Below, piece by piece: positions 35,353 to 44,554 of a stretch of 64,000 nt of DNA (positions are counted from its first letter, which is position 1; each line of letters starts with the position of its first letter). The DNA comes from Brevibacterium sp. JSBI002 (lineage in GTDB: Bacteria > Actinomycetota > Actinomycetes > Actinomycetales > Brevibacteriaceae), in assembly GCF_026013965.1 (NCBI RefSeq), contig NZ_CP110341.1, forward strand, positions 3,596,001 through 3,660,000, read 5' to 3'. Under the pieces are notes generated by a model, which was not told the origin of the DNA, did not search any database, and worked only from the letters and a program-made list of their open reading frames with translations. A program made the translations under genes and the position numbers.

Positions 35353-36734
35353 GCGCGGAACTCATTGAACCCATCCTGTGGGCAATTGGGATGGCGCTCC
35401 TAGCCGGAGTCCTCTTCACCGGTATCGGCCTGATCTCAGGCACCGACGAAACTGCGATTGTTGCGCCACTGGCGCTCCTGGTGATCCTGATCGGCGTTCC
35501 GCCCTCAGGCGTCATCGCGTTCTTCCTTGCGGCGATCATCGCCAAGCATATTTCCCACGCTGTGCCCACTACGCTTCTGGGCATACCAGGGGATACCACC
35601 GCCGTTCCTATGTTGCGCGAAGCTCAGCTTCTGCGCTCCCTGGGCGTCCCTCACATTGCCTTGCAGAAAGCGATCTCTGGCGGGGTGATATCGGTTGCGA
35701 TAGCAGTACCGCTCTCAATTGTCTTTGCTCTCGTACTCACGCCATTCGCCGACGCGATCGGTGCCGCCGCTCCTTGGATCTTTATCGCGGCAGCCGTCCT
35801 CGTCGCCTATACCTCAAAGGGAAAGCTGGCCGCCGTTGTAGCGCTCATTCCTTTCGTTCTGCTCATCGTCGGCCTCCAGGCCTTCATCTTGGAGCAGAAG
35901 GAAGCGACTTTCACGACGTCGTTCTTCTTGGGGATCGCCACGGGTCCACTGATCTTCGATCTGTTCTCTGCAATGTCGCCTGTCGGCCGTCGGACAATGC
36001 GTCAGGAAGGCAAGCGAGAGTTCAATCTAGCTCCTGATGTTCGGCCGAAAGGTGGCAGTAGACTGCCTAACCCCTTCAAGGCGCTAAGCGGCCGACAACT
36101 CGCCTACACGAGCGGATCGGCAGCGATTACCAGCGCCACTTTCGTGTTCTCACCGGTCGCGATGGCTGTGCTTATGGGCGAAATCGTCGGCAGCCGGATC
36201 AAGAACGGTTACGAGCGGCTGACCACTGTCATCACTGTCAGGAATGGAACTACGGAATCGACCTATATCGCCGAGACCCTCATCCCGCTCATCGCCATCG
36301 GCCTGCCGCTCTCACCCATGGCCGCCGGGCCCGCGGCACCCCTGTTCAACGCCCCGCCGGTCTACACCCTCGACGCCGAGGCGGGGACGACGAACAATCT
36401 CCACGACCTGCTCACGACTAGTCAGTTCGCTCTCTTCTCCGTTATCGCGGCGATCATCGCCGTCGCCATCGCCTACCCTTTCGTGATGACGAACGCTCAC
36501 CGAGCGGCGACCTGGGTGATGAAGTCGGTCTCCCACGAGGCGATCATCGCCGGGTTCGCAGCTCTCATCTGCGTCATCTGCCTCTATGAAGGCGGTCTGC
36601 TGGCGCTCGGAGTGACGATCACTGTCGGACTCGTCGGGGGACTGTTCAACCGGATGATCGGCATGCATGCCGGTGTCCAGTTCATGGGCTACTACGTCGC
36701 CGTGCTCACCGTGCCCGCGATCCTCGCACTCTGA
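35349..36734 (+). CDS. TctA-like permease, candidate mevalonate transporter
   Basis: A 461-residue membrane protein of the tripartite tricarboxylate TctA/DUF112 type, with 10-12 helices. GISGTDETAIVAPLALL-like and TTLLGIPGDTTAVPML stretches near residues 30-90 are the family signature, and a second repeat has LIPLIAIGLPLSPMAAGPA. No TctC binding-protein gene is present. Located in the mva operon, mevalonate or a related hydroxy acid is the likely substrate. Base composition changes inside the gene: 35350-36240 is less GC-biased with less favoured codons, while the 3' third is typical of the window. Confidence 0.82.
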   Translation: MSAELIEPILWAIGMALLAGVLFTGIGLISGTDETAIVAPLALLVILIGVPPSGVIAFFLAAIIAKHISHAVPTTLLGIPGDTTAVPMLREAQLLRSLGVPHIALQKAISGGVISVAIAVPLSIVFALVLTPFADAIGAAAPWIFIAAAVLVAYTSKGKLAAVVALIPFVLLIVGLQAFILEQKEATFTTSFFLGIATGPLIFDLFSAMSPVGRRTMRQEGKREFNLAPDVRPKGGSRLPNPFKALSGRQLAYTSGSAAITSATFVFSPVAMAVLMGEIVGSRIKNGYERLTTVITVRNGTTESTYIAETLIPLIAIGLPLSPMAAGPAAPLFNAPPVYTLDAEAGTTNNLHDLLTTSQFALFSVIAAIIAVAIAYPFVMTNAHRAATWVMKSVSHEAIIAGFAALICVICLYEGGLLALGVTITVGLVGGLFNRMIGMHAGVQFMGYYVAVLTVPAILAL

Positions 36735-36768
36735 GACGCCTTCTGACCGCCACTTTGAAACCGCGGCG

Positions 36769-37773
36769 TCACCGCCACTGCCGGGTGACGGTACGGACGT
36801 CGGTGACCACCTCGGCGATGGCGGAATGGTGCGCATCGACGATCGGATCATGACGGGCACGCCCCTGTGGCCGCGAGGACCTGGAGACGAGCAGGACGTC
36901 ACGGCGGCAGTCGCTGAGCGGCATCGGGATGACGGTGATGTCCGGGTCGGTCGACAGCGATGATTCGGGGATCATCGCCACCGCCAGACCGGCCGAGATC
37001 ATCCGGTTGATGGCCGCATAGTCATCCATCCTCATCCCCACGCGGGGTTCGAACCCGGCGCTCAGACAGAAGGAGCGGACCACCTCGTCGATGGCGTCAC
37101 CGGGGTCGATGCTGAATGCCCAGGTCTGGGAGACAAGCGCTGTGAGGTCGGGTCGGCCATGATCGTCGACGCCGATCGGTCCGATGGTCTTCGGCACGCA
37201 CAGGTACAGCCGCTCCGAATACAGGTGGGCGGCGGTCAGCGTCGCCGGGATCCACGTTCGTTCGAGATCGGTCGACACGAGCAGGGCGAGGTCGAGGTCC
37301 CCGGACTCGAGTCGGGAGACGAGCTTCGCGTGTTCATCCATCGTCACATCCAGGGCCGCGGTGAGCACGTCGGTCCGGTCGCCGGCGACCGCCTCGTCAC
37401 GGGTCTGCCACCTCGGGCGAGCCTGCAGCTGATCGTGGAGGCGCGGGATGACGCGAGCACCGACGGTGGGCACGGCCCCGATGCGCACCGGCACGGCCTG
37501 AGATTCCCGCCAGAGAGCCACCTCGGCACCGAGGCGCTGGCACAGTCCGAGGATCTCCACGGCTCGGGTCACTACGAGGCTGCCCACGGTCGTCGGCTGT
37601 GATCCGCGCGGTGTGCGATCGAGCAGAGTCGCGCCGAGGGCACGCTCGAGATTGCGCAGATGATGATTCACCGTCGGCTGGCTCCACTGCAGCGCGGCAG
37701 AGGCCGCGGCGACGGATCCGGTGTCGGCCACGGCGCGCAGAGCGGTGAGGCCGCGGGTATCGAGTGGTTCCAT
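36769..37773 (-). CDS. LysR-family transcriptional regulator
   Basis: A 334-residue LysR-type protein. The N-terminal winged helix reads GLTALRAVADTGSVAAASAA and LQWSQPTVNHHLRNLE, followed by a two-lobed effector domain with LAVAMIPESSL near the C-terminus. It is divergent from the PLP decarboxylase gene, with 91 bases between, so that gene is the expected target. It is convergent with the mva operon. Confidence 0.92.
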   Translation of the reverse strand: MEPLDTRGLTALRAVADTGSVAAASAALQWSQPTVNHHLRNLERALGATLLDRTPRGSQPTTVGSLVVTRAVEILGLCQRLGAEVALWRESQAVPVRIGAVPTVGARVIPRLHDQLQARPRWQTRDEAVAGDRTDVLTAALDVTMDEHAKLVSRLESGDLDLALLVSTDLERTWIPATLTAAHLYSERLYLCVPKTIGPIGVDDHGRPDLTALVSQTWAFSIDPGDAIDEVVRSFCLSAGFEPRVGMRMDDYAAINRMISAGLAVAMIPESSLSTDPDITVIPMPLSDCRRDVLLVSRSSRPQGRARHDPIVDAHHSAIAEVVTDVRTVTRQWR

Positions 37774-37784
37774 TGATCTCCCCC

Positions 37785-37827
37785 ATTGAGTTCAATACTG
37801 ACTATAGAGCAACAGAGGAAAGTTGCT
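37785..37827. promoter_or_regulatory. Two inverted repeats in the LysR/decarboxylase divergent promoter
   Basis: ATTGA-GT-TCAAT lies at 37785-37796 and AGCAAC-N8-GTTGCT at 37808-37827. The 23-base centre-to-centre spacing and dyad form suit recognition and activation sites of a LysR-type regulator. Assignment is by position only. Confidence 0.45.
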
Positions 37828-37864
37828 ATTCTCTCCTACCTGCTCGCCTCCTTAATCTGGACGC

Positions 37865-39409
37865 ATGACCGTGCACCAGGACTCCCCCATGCCCCCGGCC
37901 CCGCACTCCTCCTCGGGGTCGCCGATGCATCCTGCCCTCACGCAGTCCCGCGCGCCCTACGCCGAAGCTCTGGCGCACGCGGCCGACCGCAACTCGCTGT
38001 TCCTGTCCACCCCCGGGCACGGAGGCACGACCGAGGGCATCTCCGCAGGTCAAGCCGAATTCTTCGGCGAGCACACCCTCTCCCTGGACATCCCCCCGCT
38101 CTTCGACGGAATCGACCTCGGCGTCGACACCCCGAAGGACGAAGCCCTGCAATTGGCCGCCGAGGCCTGGGGCGCCCGCCGCACCTGGTTCCTCACCAAC
38201 GGCTCCTCGCAGGGCAACCGCATGGCCGCCCTTGCCATCGGCACCCTCGGGTCCGGCGTCGTCGCCCAACGCAGCGCGCATTCGAGCTTCATCGACGGCA
38301 TCGTGCTGGCCGGCCTCAACCCCGGCTTCGTCTACCCCAACGTCGACGAAGTCAACGGCATCGCCCACGGCGTCACCCCCGACGCCCTGCGCCGGGCCAT
38401 CCGCAACCACCCCGAGCCCGTGACCGCCGTCTACCTCGTCACCCCGAGCTACTTCGGCGCCGTGGCCGACGTCGAAGCCCTCGCCGAGGCGGCCCACGAA
38501 GCAGGTGCCGCACTGATCATCGACGCCGCCTGGGGTGCCCACTTCGGCTTCCACCCAGACCTGCCGGACTCCCCCGTCACCCAGGGCGCCGACATCGTCA
38601 TCATGAGCACGCACAAACTCGCGGGCTCGCTCACCCAGTCCGCACTGCTCCACCTCGGCGACACCGAATTCGCCGATCGCCTCGAACCGGCGCTGGCCCG
38701 GGCCTTCATGATGACCGCCTCGACGAGCGAGAACGCTCACCTCATGGCCTCGATCGACCTCGCCCGCCGCGCGCTCATGACCTCGACCGAGGCGATCACG
38801 GACTCGCTGGAGAACATCCGCCACATCCGCGCGCAGATCGAAGCCACCGACCGCTACCACCTGCTGTCCGGCGAGTTCCTCGGCCATGCCGACGTCGTCG
38901 ACATCGACCCGTTCCGCCTGCCCATCGACATCACCGCCACCGGACTCGACGGCCACACGGTGCGCAAACGCCTGGCCGAGGAATTCGACATCTTCCCCGA
39001 GATGTCGACGGCGACCACCCTCGTCGCCCTCATCGGCATCGGAAAGTCCCCGGACATCGGCCGCCTCATCGATGCCCTGGAGACCCTGCGCCTCGAAACC
39101 GCGGACTCCGCCACGGTGACGAGCCCGGCAGTCGCTCTCCCGCCGCTGCCGACGGCCGGCCGGTTGGCGATGACCCCGCGGGAGGCGTATTTCGCCGATT
39201 CCGAACTCGTCACCGCCGCCGAGGCGGTCGGACGAGTGAGCGTGAGCTCGCTGGCCGCGTACCCACCCGGCATCCCCAATGTCCTGCCCGGCGAGGAGAT
39301 CACCGCCGATACCGTCGACTTCCTCCAGGCCGTGGCAGCGAGCCCGTCCGGTCACGTCCGCGGCGCCGTCGATCCCGGACTCGAGACCTATCGGGTCATC
39401 AGGAACTGA
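37865..39409 (+). CDS. PLP-dependent decarboxylase of the Orn/Lys/Arg family
   Basis: A 514-residue fold-type I PLP enzyme. FLSTPGHGGTTEG, GVDTPKDEALQLAAEAWGA and WFLTNGSSQGNRMA match the Orn/Lys/Arg decarboxylase major domain; the cofactor Lys is in MSTHKLAGSLTQSALL. The C-terminal domain (PPGIPNVLPGEEIT) is also typical. The protein is shorter than the biodegradative enzymes (about 700) and resembles the 480-residue lysine/arginine decarboxylases of Gram-positive bacteria. The substrate (lysine, arginine or ornithine) is not certain. No strong ribosome-binding site is seen. Confidence 0.88.
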   Translation: MTVHQDSPMPPAPHSSSGSPMHPALTQSRAPYAEALAHAADRNSLFLSTPGHGGTTEGISAGQAEFFGEHTLSLDIPPLFDGIDLGVDTPKDEALQLAAEAWGARRTWFLTNGSSQGNRMAALAIGTLGSGVVAQRSAHSSFIDGIVLAGLNPGFVYPNVDEVNGIAHGVTPDALRRAIRNHPEPVTAVYLVTPSYFGAVADVEALAEAAHEAGAALIIDAAWGAHFGFHPDLPDSPVTQGADIVIMSTHKLAGSLTQSALLHLGDTEFADRLEPALARAFMMTASTSENAHLMASIDLARRALMTSTEAITDSLENIRHIRAQIEATDRYHLLSGEFLGHADVVDIDPFRLPIDITATGLDGHTVRKRLAEEFDIFPEMSTATTLVALIGIGKSPDIGRLIDALETLRLETADSATVTSPAVALPPLPTAGRLAMTPREAYFADSELVTAAEAVGRVSVSSLAAYPPGIPNVLPGEEITADTVDFLQAVAASPSGHVRGAVDPGLETYRVIRN

Positions 39410-39719
39410 TCTCCGCAGTCACCGTCCGCTCCATGTCCGCCAGTCTCAGTTGACAACGCCATTGGACAAGTGACAGTGCGAATTAGGCAACAATCTTTTT
39501 GCTTATTTTCTGGCCCACTGGATGATTTTCAACGAAGGCTACTGCCCTCAGGCGCATTCGGCGTGAACTGTGTCACAATTTTTATTGACACTCCCTGAGT
39601 ACCAAGCAAGGATATTCGGCATTGTCGAAATCCGACAGCAACTGCCGCGCAGAGTTCGCACCATTCCGGCGACTCGGCCCTGCAACTTGCCCAGCAGCAG
39701 CTGAAACGAGGAACCACTG
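39410..39719. other. 310-base intergenic region with a long inverted repeat
   Basis: This AT-richer stretch contains no convincing gene. At 39570-39591 there is GTGTCA-N10-TGACAC, a possible operator. Several TTGACA-like hexamers occur (for example 39586 onwards) but none has a good -10 at the right distance. It should hold the promoter of the downstream transporter. Confidence 0.5.
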
Positions 39720-41258
39720 ATGTCAGAAGGCCACGACAGACCCGCGCAGAAAGACAAGAAGCCGACCCGCAAGGAACGGCGTGCAATAAAGAAGCAGAAG
39801 CGGTTCGAGGCCGATGACTGCATCGTCGTCGAAACCAAATCGATCCGGACCGCCATCGGCGGCACCACAGTCGGCAACTTCATGGAATGGTTCGACTTCG
39901 GTGTCTACGGCTACCTGGCCGTGACGATGACCTCCGTCTTCACCGAAGGCATGGACCGACAGATGGGTCTGCTCGTGACCCTCCTCGGCTTCGCCGTGTC
40001 CTTCCTCGTCCGCCCGCTCGGCGGCATGGTGCTCGGACCGCTGGGTGACAAGATCGGCCGCCAGAAGGTCCTGTTCTTCACGATGGCCACGATGGCCACC
40101 GCCACCGCCCTCATCGGCGTCCTGCCCACCGCGGCCCAGGTCGGCCTGTGGGTGATCATTCCTCTCTACCTGCTCAAGATGATCCAGGGCTTCTCCACCG
40201 GCGGCGAGTACGCCGGTGCCACCACCTACGTCTCCGAATTCGCTCCGGACAAGTCCCGCGGCTACTGGGCCTCGTGGCTCGATGTCGGCTCTTACCTGGG
40301 CTTCGCCGCCGGCGCCGGAACCGTGGCCATCACGACGGTGATCACCACGTCCATCAACGGCGAGAACGCCATGCTCGACGGCGGCTGGAGGATCCCGTTC
40401 CTTCTCGCCATCCCGCTCGGCATCGTCGCCATCTGGTTCCGTCTGAAGATCCCGGAGACCCCGAGCTTCGAGTCGAGCGAGGAAGCCGGCCGCGACGTCA
40501 AGGTCAAGGACGACAAGTACGCCCGCCACGGGCTCATCGGGGTCATCCGCCACTTCTGGAAAGAGATCCTCATCGGCATCGCCGTCGTCGCAGGCTCCCA
40601 GACTGTCGGCTACGCGCTGACGAGCTTCATGCCCACCTACCTGGAGGAGACCGTCAAGGTCTCGAATGTCCAGGCGGCCGTGGCCACGATTCCGGTTCTC
40701 GTCATCATGTCGCTGTGCCTGCCGCTCATCGGCAAGCTCTCCGACAAGCTGGGCCGCAAGTTCGTCTTCCTGGCAGCAGCCATCATGACGATCGTCCTCA
40801 TCGTTCCCGCGTTCGCCGTCATGCAGATCGGTGAGATGTGGGCAGTGGTCGTGGCTCTGTTCATGGTCGCCCTGCCCGCCGGCTTCTACATCGCCTGCCT
40901 GGCCTCGACCCTGCCGGCGCTGTTCCCGACCGCGTCGCGCTACGGAGCGATGGGCCTGACGTTCAACCTCGGCGTCTCCCTGTTCGGCGGCACCACGCCG
41001 CTGTTCGCCCAGGCGCTCATCGATGTCACCGACAACTCGTACATGCCCGCGTTCTACATCATGTTCTTCTCGGTCGTCGCACTCGTCGCCGTGCTGCTCA
41101 TGAAGGAATCGGCGCACCGGCCGCTGCCGGGCTCGTTCCCGACGGTGAACACCCACGAGGAGGCCGAAGAGCTGGCTCGCACCCAGGCCGACAACCCGGA
41201 CATGGACATCGAATCCATGCCGATCGTCGACATCGATCCCGACAAGGCACCCGCCTGA
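39720..41258 (+). CDS. MHS-type MFS transporter (ProP/ShiA-like)
   Basis: A 512-residue metabolite:proton symporter. A charged 45-residue N-terminus leads to GNFMEWFDFGVYGYLA, the first-helix signature of the MHS family (ProP, KgtP, ShiA). GDKIGRQKVLF is motif A and GFSTGGEYAGATTYVSEFAP is the fourth/fifth helix signature. GAGGAA lies eight bases before ATG. A strong terminator follows. Betaine, proline or a dicarboxylate are plausible substrates given the next gene cluster. Confidence 0.9.
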   Translation: MSEGHDRPAQKDKKPTRKERRAIKKQKRFEADDCIVVETKSIRTAIGGTTVGNFMEWFDFGVYGYLAVTMTSVFTEGMDRQMGLLVTLLGFAVSFLVRPLGGMVLGPLGDKIGRQKVLFFTMATMATATALIGVLPTAAQVGLWVIIPLYLLKMIQGFSTGGEYAGATTYVSEFAPDKSRGYWASWLDVGSYLGFAAGAGTVAITTVITTSINGENAMLDGGWRIPFLLAIPLGIVAIWFRLKIPETPSFESSEEAGRDVKVKDDKYARHGLIGVIRHFWKEILIGIAVVAGSQTVGYALTSFMPTYLEETVKVSNVQAAVATIPVLVIMSLCLPLIGKLSDKLGRKFVFLAAAIMTIVLIVPAFAVMQIGEMWAVVVALFMVALPAGFYIACLASTLPALFPTASRYGAMGLTFNLGVSLFGGTTPLFAQALIDVTDNSYMPAFYIMFFSVVALVAVLLMKESAHRPLPGSFPTVNTHEEAEELARTQADNPDMDIESMPIVDIDPDKAPA

Positions 41259-41305
41259 TCGAGGTGAGAACCTGATCGGCCGCGATGCCAGATCGAGTGA
41301 AGAAG

Positions 41306-41340
41306 ACGCTGGGCCGTCCCGTTTCGGGGCGGCCCAGCGT
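41306..41340 (+). terminator. Strong hairpin terminator after the MHS transporter
   Basis: ACGCTGGGCCGTCCCG pairs with CGGGGCGGCCCAGCGT across a three-base TTT loop, a 16-base stem with a single wobble pair, followed by a T-rich CGTTTCGTCGTTTC. It lies 47 bases after the stop codon and could serve both strands. Confidence 0.85.
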
Positions 41341-41474
41341 CGTTTCGTCGTTTCTCGGTGCGGTTCATGGGCGGGGCAGGCAGCCCAGGGTCTTCTGGCA
41401 CTGTCTTCTCTGAACTGCTCACGTTCCTCCCTGTGCAGTTGAGGAGAAAGTGTACCGATTCGCCGCAGCGGGCT

Positions 41475-42188
41475 TCAGCCGTCGGCGTCAGCCGGGACGC
41501 GTTTGAAGAAGTAGAGGTTCGACGTGACGAGCTCGGCCGCCTCCGCGGCGTTCCCGGACTCGATGAGGTCGACGATCTTCGGCAGTTCGCGAGCGGAATC
41601 TTCCGCGATGGCCCCGATCTGATCCTGGCGTCGGTAGAGGCGCGACTGATCGCGCAGGCGCAGGCTGATCGCGGCGGCGCGCCCGCCGAGTCCGTGCTCG
41701 AGCAGAGCCTCATGGAACCTGCGGTCCTGCGTATAGAACTCGGCGTAGTCGCCGGCTTCGACCGCTGTCACGGTCGCTTCGGCGAGACCGCGCAGTCGGG
41801 TCACCGCAACGGCCTTCGTCGCCGATCCGCTCGCCGCATCCTCACCTGCCCGCTGGTTGCGACCGACGATGTCTTCGCTGCCGGCCTCGGCCAGGCTGCG
41901 GGCGGCGGGGACGGCGAGGAGAACGCGGATGGCGATGATCTCCTCGAGGTCCGCCTCGGTGATGGTGACCAGACGGAAGCCGCGATTGGGCACGGCTTCG
42001 ACGGTCCCCTCGGTGACGAGCGCCATCATCGCCTCGCGCACCGGACTGAGTGAGATGCCGAGCTGCTTGGCCAGGCCCGCTGCTGAATAGATGCGATCCT
42101 CGGCGAGCTCACCGGAGGTGATGGCATCGCGGATGATGCCCAATGCCTGCTCGCGCAGCGATTCGGCCTGCGGTCTCACTCGCTCCAT
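41475..42188 (-). CDS. GntR-family (FadR/FCD) regulator
   Basis: A 237-residue regulator. The winged helix reads LREQALGIIRDAITSGELAEDRIYSAAGLAKQL with GISLSPVREAMMALVTEGTV, and the FCD ligand domain includes the metal-binding-type YTQDRRFHEALLEHG. ATG 42188 has GAGGAG eight bases upstream and is preferred over 42260. It is divergent from the flavin demethylase gene and probably represses it via the palindrome at 42294-42307. Confidence 0.92.
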   Translation of the reverse strand: MERVRPQAESLREQALGIIRDAITSGELAEDRIYSAAGLAKQLGISLSPVREAMMALVTEGTVEAVPNRGFRLVTITEADLEEIIAIRVLLAVPAARSLAEAGSEDIVGRNQRAGEDAASGSATKAVAVTRLRGLAEATVTAVEAGDYAEFYTQDRRFHEALLEHGLGGRAAAISLRLRDQSRLYRRQDQIGAIAEDSARELPKIVDLIESGNAAEAAELVTSNLYFFKRVPADADG

Positions 42189-42293
42189 CGCACACTCCTC
42201 ATCGAATCGCGGTTGCCATGAATTCACAGTCGTGACCGGCTCGCCGACTATTGACAGCATAACCGCGAGATCGCACCATTGAACTAAGTAGTC

Positions 42294-42307
42294 GGTAATC
42301 GATTACC
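42294..42307. promoter_or_regulatory. Perfect palindrome GGTAATCGATTACC
   Basis: A 14-base perfect dyad in the divergent region between the GntR gene and the flavin demethylase gene, 62 bases before the latter's start. FadR-type GntR proteins bind short dyads of this form. Proposed operator. Confidence 0.65.
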
Positions 42308-42368
42308 CACCCGGACTCCCCCACGGAGTCACACTCACAGTGTTGTTCCTGCAATGAAGGAGGAACCC

Positions 42369-44537
42369 ATGACCGCCGACCCCTCAACCGGCACACCCGC
42401 ACCGACCACGGGTGCGACCGACGCGTCCGCCGATCCGCTGCTCCAGCCCTTCGAGCTCGGCAGACTCACGCTGCGCAACCGCATCGTCTCGACCTCGCAC
42501 GAGCCCGCGTACACCGAACTCGGCATGCCGAAAGACCGCTACCGCCTCTATCACCGGGAGAAGGCCCGCGGCGGTGTCGGTCTGACGATGATCGGCGGTT
42601 CGGCCATCGTGTCGAAGGACTCCCCCGCCGCGTTCGGCAACATCGACCTGTCCACCGACGAGGTGGTTCCGTGGCTGTCCGCGATCGCCGGAGACTGCCA
42701 CGACGAGGGCGCGGCGATCATGATCCAGGCGACCCACTTGGGCCACAGGTCCTCGAACTTCGCCGGCGACTGGCTGCCGTTGGTCTCGGCCTCTCGGACC
42801 CGGGAGGCTGCTCACCGGTCGTTCACCAAGGCGCTCGAGGACTTCGATATGGATCGCATCGTCGCGGACTTCGCGTCCGCCGCCGAACGCGTCGCCGCCG
42901 CCGGATTCGACGGACTCGAGGTCATGCACGCCGGTCACCTGCTCGATTCCTTCCTCGCCCCGTGGCTCAACGACCGCGACGACGAGTACTCCGGCGAACT
43001 GAAGAATCTCATCAAGTTCCCGATGCGCATCATCGACGCCGTGCGTGCATCAGTTCCCAACGACTTCGTCCTCGGCATCCGCATGGCCGTCGACGAGCGC
43101 CGCGAAGACGGCATGGACGAAGCGAGGGCCACCGAGATCCTCCGGACCTACACCGATCACGGCATCGACTTCCTCAACCTCAACGTCGGGATGATCAACT
43201 CGGACCGTCAGCTCGCCGAGGCGATCCCCGGCATGGGCACCCCCTCGGCCCCCTGGCTCGAGACCTGCCGTCGCATCCGCGAGGCCATCGACATCCCCGT
43301 CCTCCACGCCGCACGCATCTCCGACGCCGCGACCGCCCGGTTCGCGATCGCCGATGGCTGCCTCGACCTCGTCGGGATGACCCGGGCGCAGCTGGCCGAC
43401 CCTCACCTGGCGCGCAAGGTGGCCGAAGGACGTGAGGACGATATCCGTCCCTGCGTCGGCGCCAACATGTGCCTCGACTCCATCTACACCTCCGGTTCGG
43501 CCACCTGCATCCACAATCCCGCTACCGGCCGGGAGGCCGATCTGCCGCAGGAGGTTCCCCACGACGTCACGACCGGACCCAAGCATGTCGTCATCATCGG
43601 CGCCGGTCCGGCCGGGCTCGAAGCCGCCCGTGTCGCGGCCGTGCGCGGTCACCGGGTGACCCTGCTCGAGGCCGAGGACGCCCCCGGCGGGCAGGTCCGC
43701 ATCGCCGCCCGCTCGCAGCGCCGCCGCGATCTCATCGGCATCATCGACTGGCGCGTCCAGCAGTGCAGGAAGCACGGCGTCGACTTGCGACTGAACACCT
43801 TCGCCGAGGCGGACGACATCCTCGGCCTCGACCCCGACGTCGTCATCGTCGCCACCGGAGGGGTTCCCGATGCCGGATATCCCTTCCGTGAGCAGGGCCC
43901 GAGCTTCGACGTCTGGGACGTCATGGACGACCGGCTCAAGTCGAAGCAACGGGTGCTCGTCTTCGACGATCACGGGTTCTACCCGGCGCTCGACGCCGTC
44001 GAACGCTTGGCCCGAGCCGGTCAGCAGGTCACCTATGTCAGTCCCGAACGCACGATCGGCATCGACGTCGGGTCGATGAACTCCCCCGCCTATCTTCAGG
44101 TGTTCTCCGAATTCGGAGTCGAGGTCCGCCTCGGCGAGCGTTTGGCGAAGAAGCCGCGGATCGAGGGGAAGAAGATCGTGGCGATGCTGCGCAACGACTA
44201 TTCGGATCGGGAGACGGAGGTCGTCACCGATGCCGTGGTCGTCGACTTCGGGACGACGCCCAACGATGAGGTCTATTTCGAGCTCAAGTCGCAGTCGTCG
44301 AACCACGGGGCCACGGATCTCGAAGCGTGGGTGCACGGACGCCCGCAGCCGGAATACGCCGGTGTGACGACCACCCGCCCTGATGCGACGGCAGTCGCGG
44401 AACCGACGACCACCTCCGCCACCACCTCCGCTGAGGTGGGGCACCCGTTCACGCTGTATCGGATCGGTGACGCCGTCGCCTCCCGCAATGTGCATGCGGC
44501 TGTGTTGGAAGGGCTGAGAGTGGGAATGGGGCTCTGA
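42369..44537 (+). CDS. DgcA/StcD-like flavin oxidoreductase (N-methyl amine demethylase)
   Basis: A 722-residue old-yellow-enzyme-type protein. Residues ~25-370 form the FMN TIM barrel ([37 protein letters not shown]); then the [14 protein letters not shown] and [12 protein letters not shown] cysteines of the iron-sulfur linker; then an FAD/NAD domain starting [19 protein letters not shown]. The CVGA-x2-C form is shared with dimethylglycine demethylase DgcA and the stachydrine-pathway StcD. ATG 42369 is chosen because GGAGGAA is ideally spaced; ATG 42354 precedes that site. It should remove a methyl group from dimethylglycine or N-methylproline. Confidence 0.85.
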   Translation: MTADPSTGTPAPTTGATDASADPLLQPFELGRLTLRNRIVSTSHEPAYTELGMPKDRYRLYHREKARGGVGLTMIGGSAIVSKDSPAAFGNIDLSTDEVVPWLSAIAGDCHDEGAAIMIQATHLGHRSSNFAGDWLPLVSASRTREAAHRSFTKALEDFDMDRIVADFASAAERVAAAGFDGLEVMHAGHLLDSFLAPWLNDRDDEYSGELKNLIKFPMRIIDAVRASVPNDFVLGIRMAVDERREDGMDEARATEILRTYTDHGIDFLNLNVGMINSDRQLAEAIPGMGTPSAPWLETCRRIREAIDIPVLHAARISDAATARFAIADGCLDLVGMTRAQLADPHLARKVAEGREDDIRPCVGANMCLDSIYTSGSATCIHNPATGREADLPQEVPHDVTTGPKHVVIIGAGPAGLEAARVAAVRGHRVTLLEAEDAPGGQVRIAARSQRRRDLIGIIDWRVQQCRKHGVDLRLNTFAEADDILGLDPDVVIVATGGVPDAGYPFREQGPSFDVWDVMDDRLKSKQRVLVFDDHGFYPALDAVERLARAGQQVTYVSPERTIGIDVGSMNSPAYLQVFSEFGVEVRLGERLAKKPRIEGKKIVAMLRNDYSDRETEVVTDAVVVDFGTTPNDEVYFELKSQSSNHGATDLEAWVHGRPQPEYAGVTTTRPDATAVAEPTTTSATTSAEVGHPFTLYRIGDAVASRNVHAAVLEGLRVGMGL

Positions 44538-44554
44538 GCACGATCTGCACGAGT

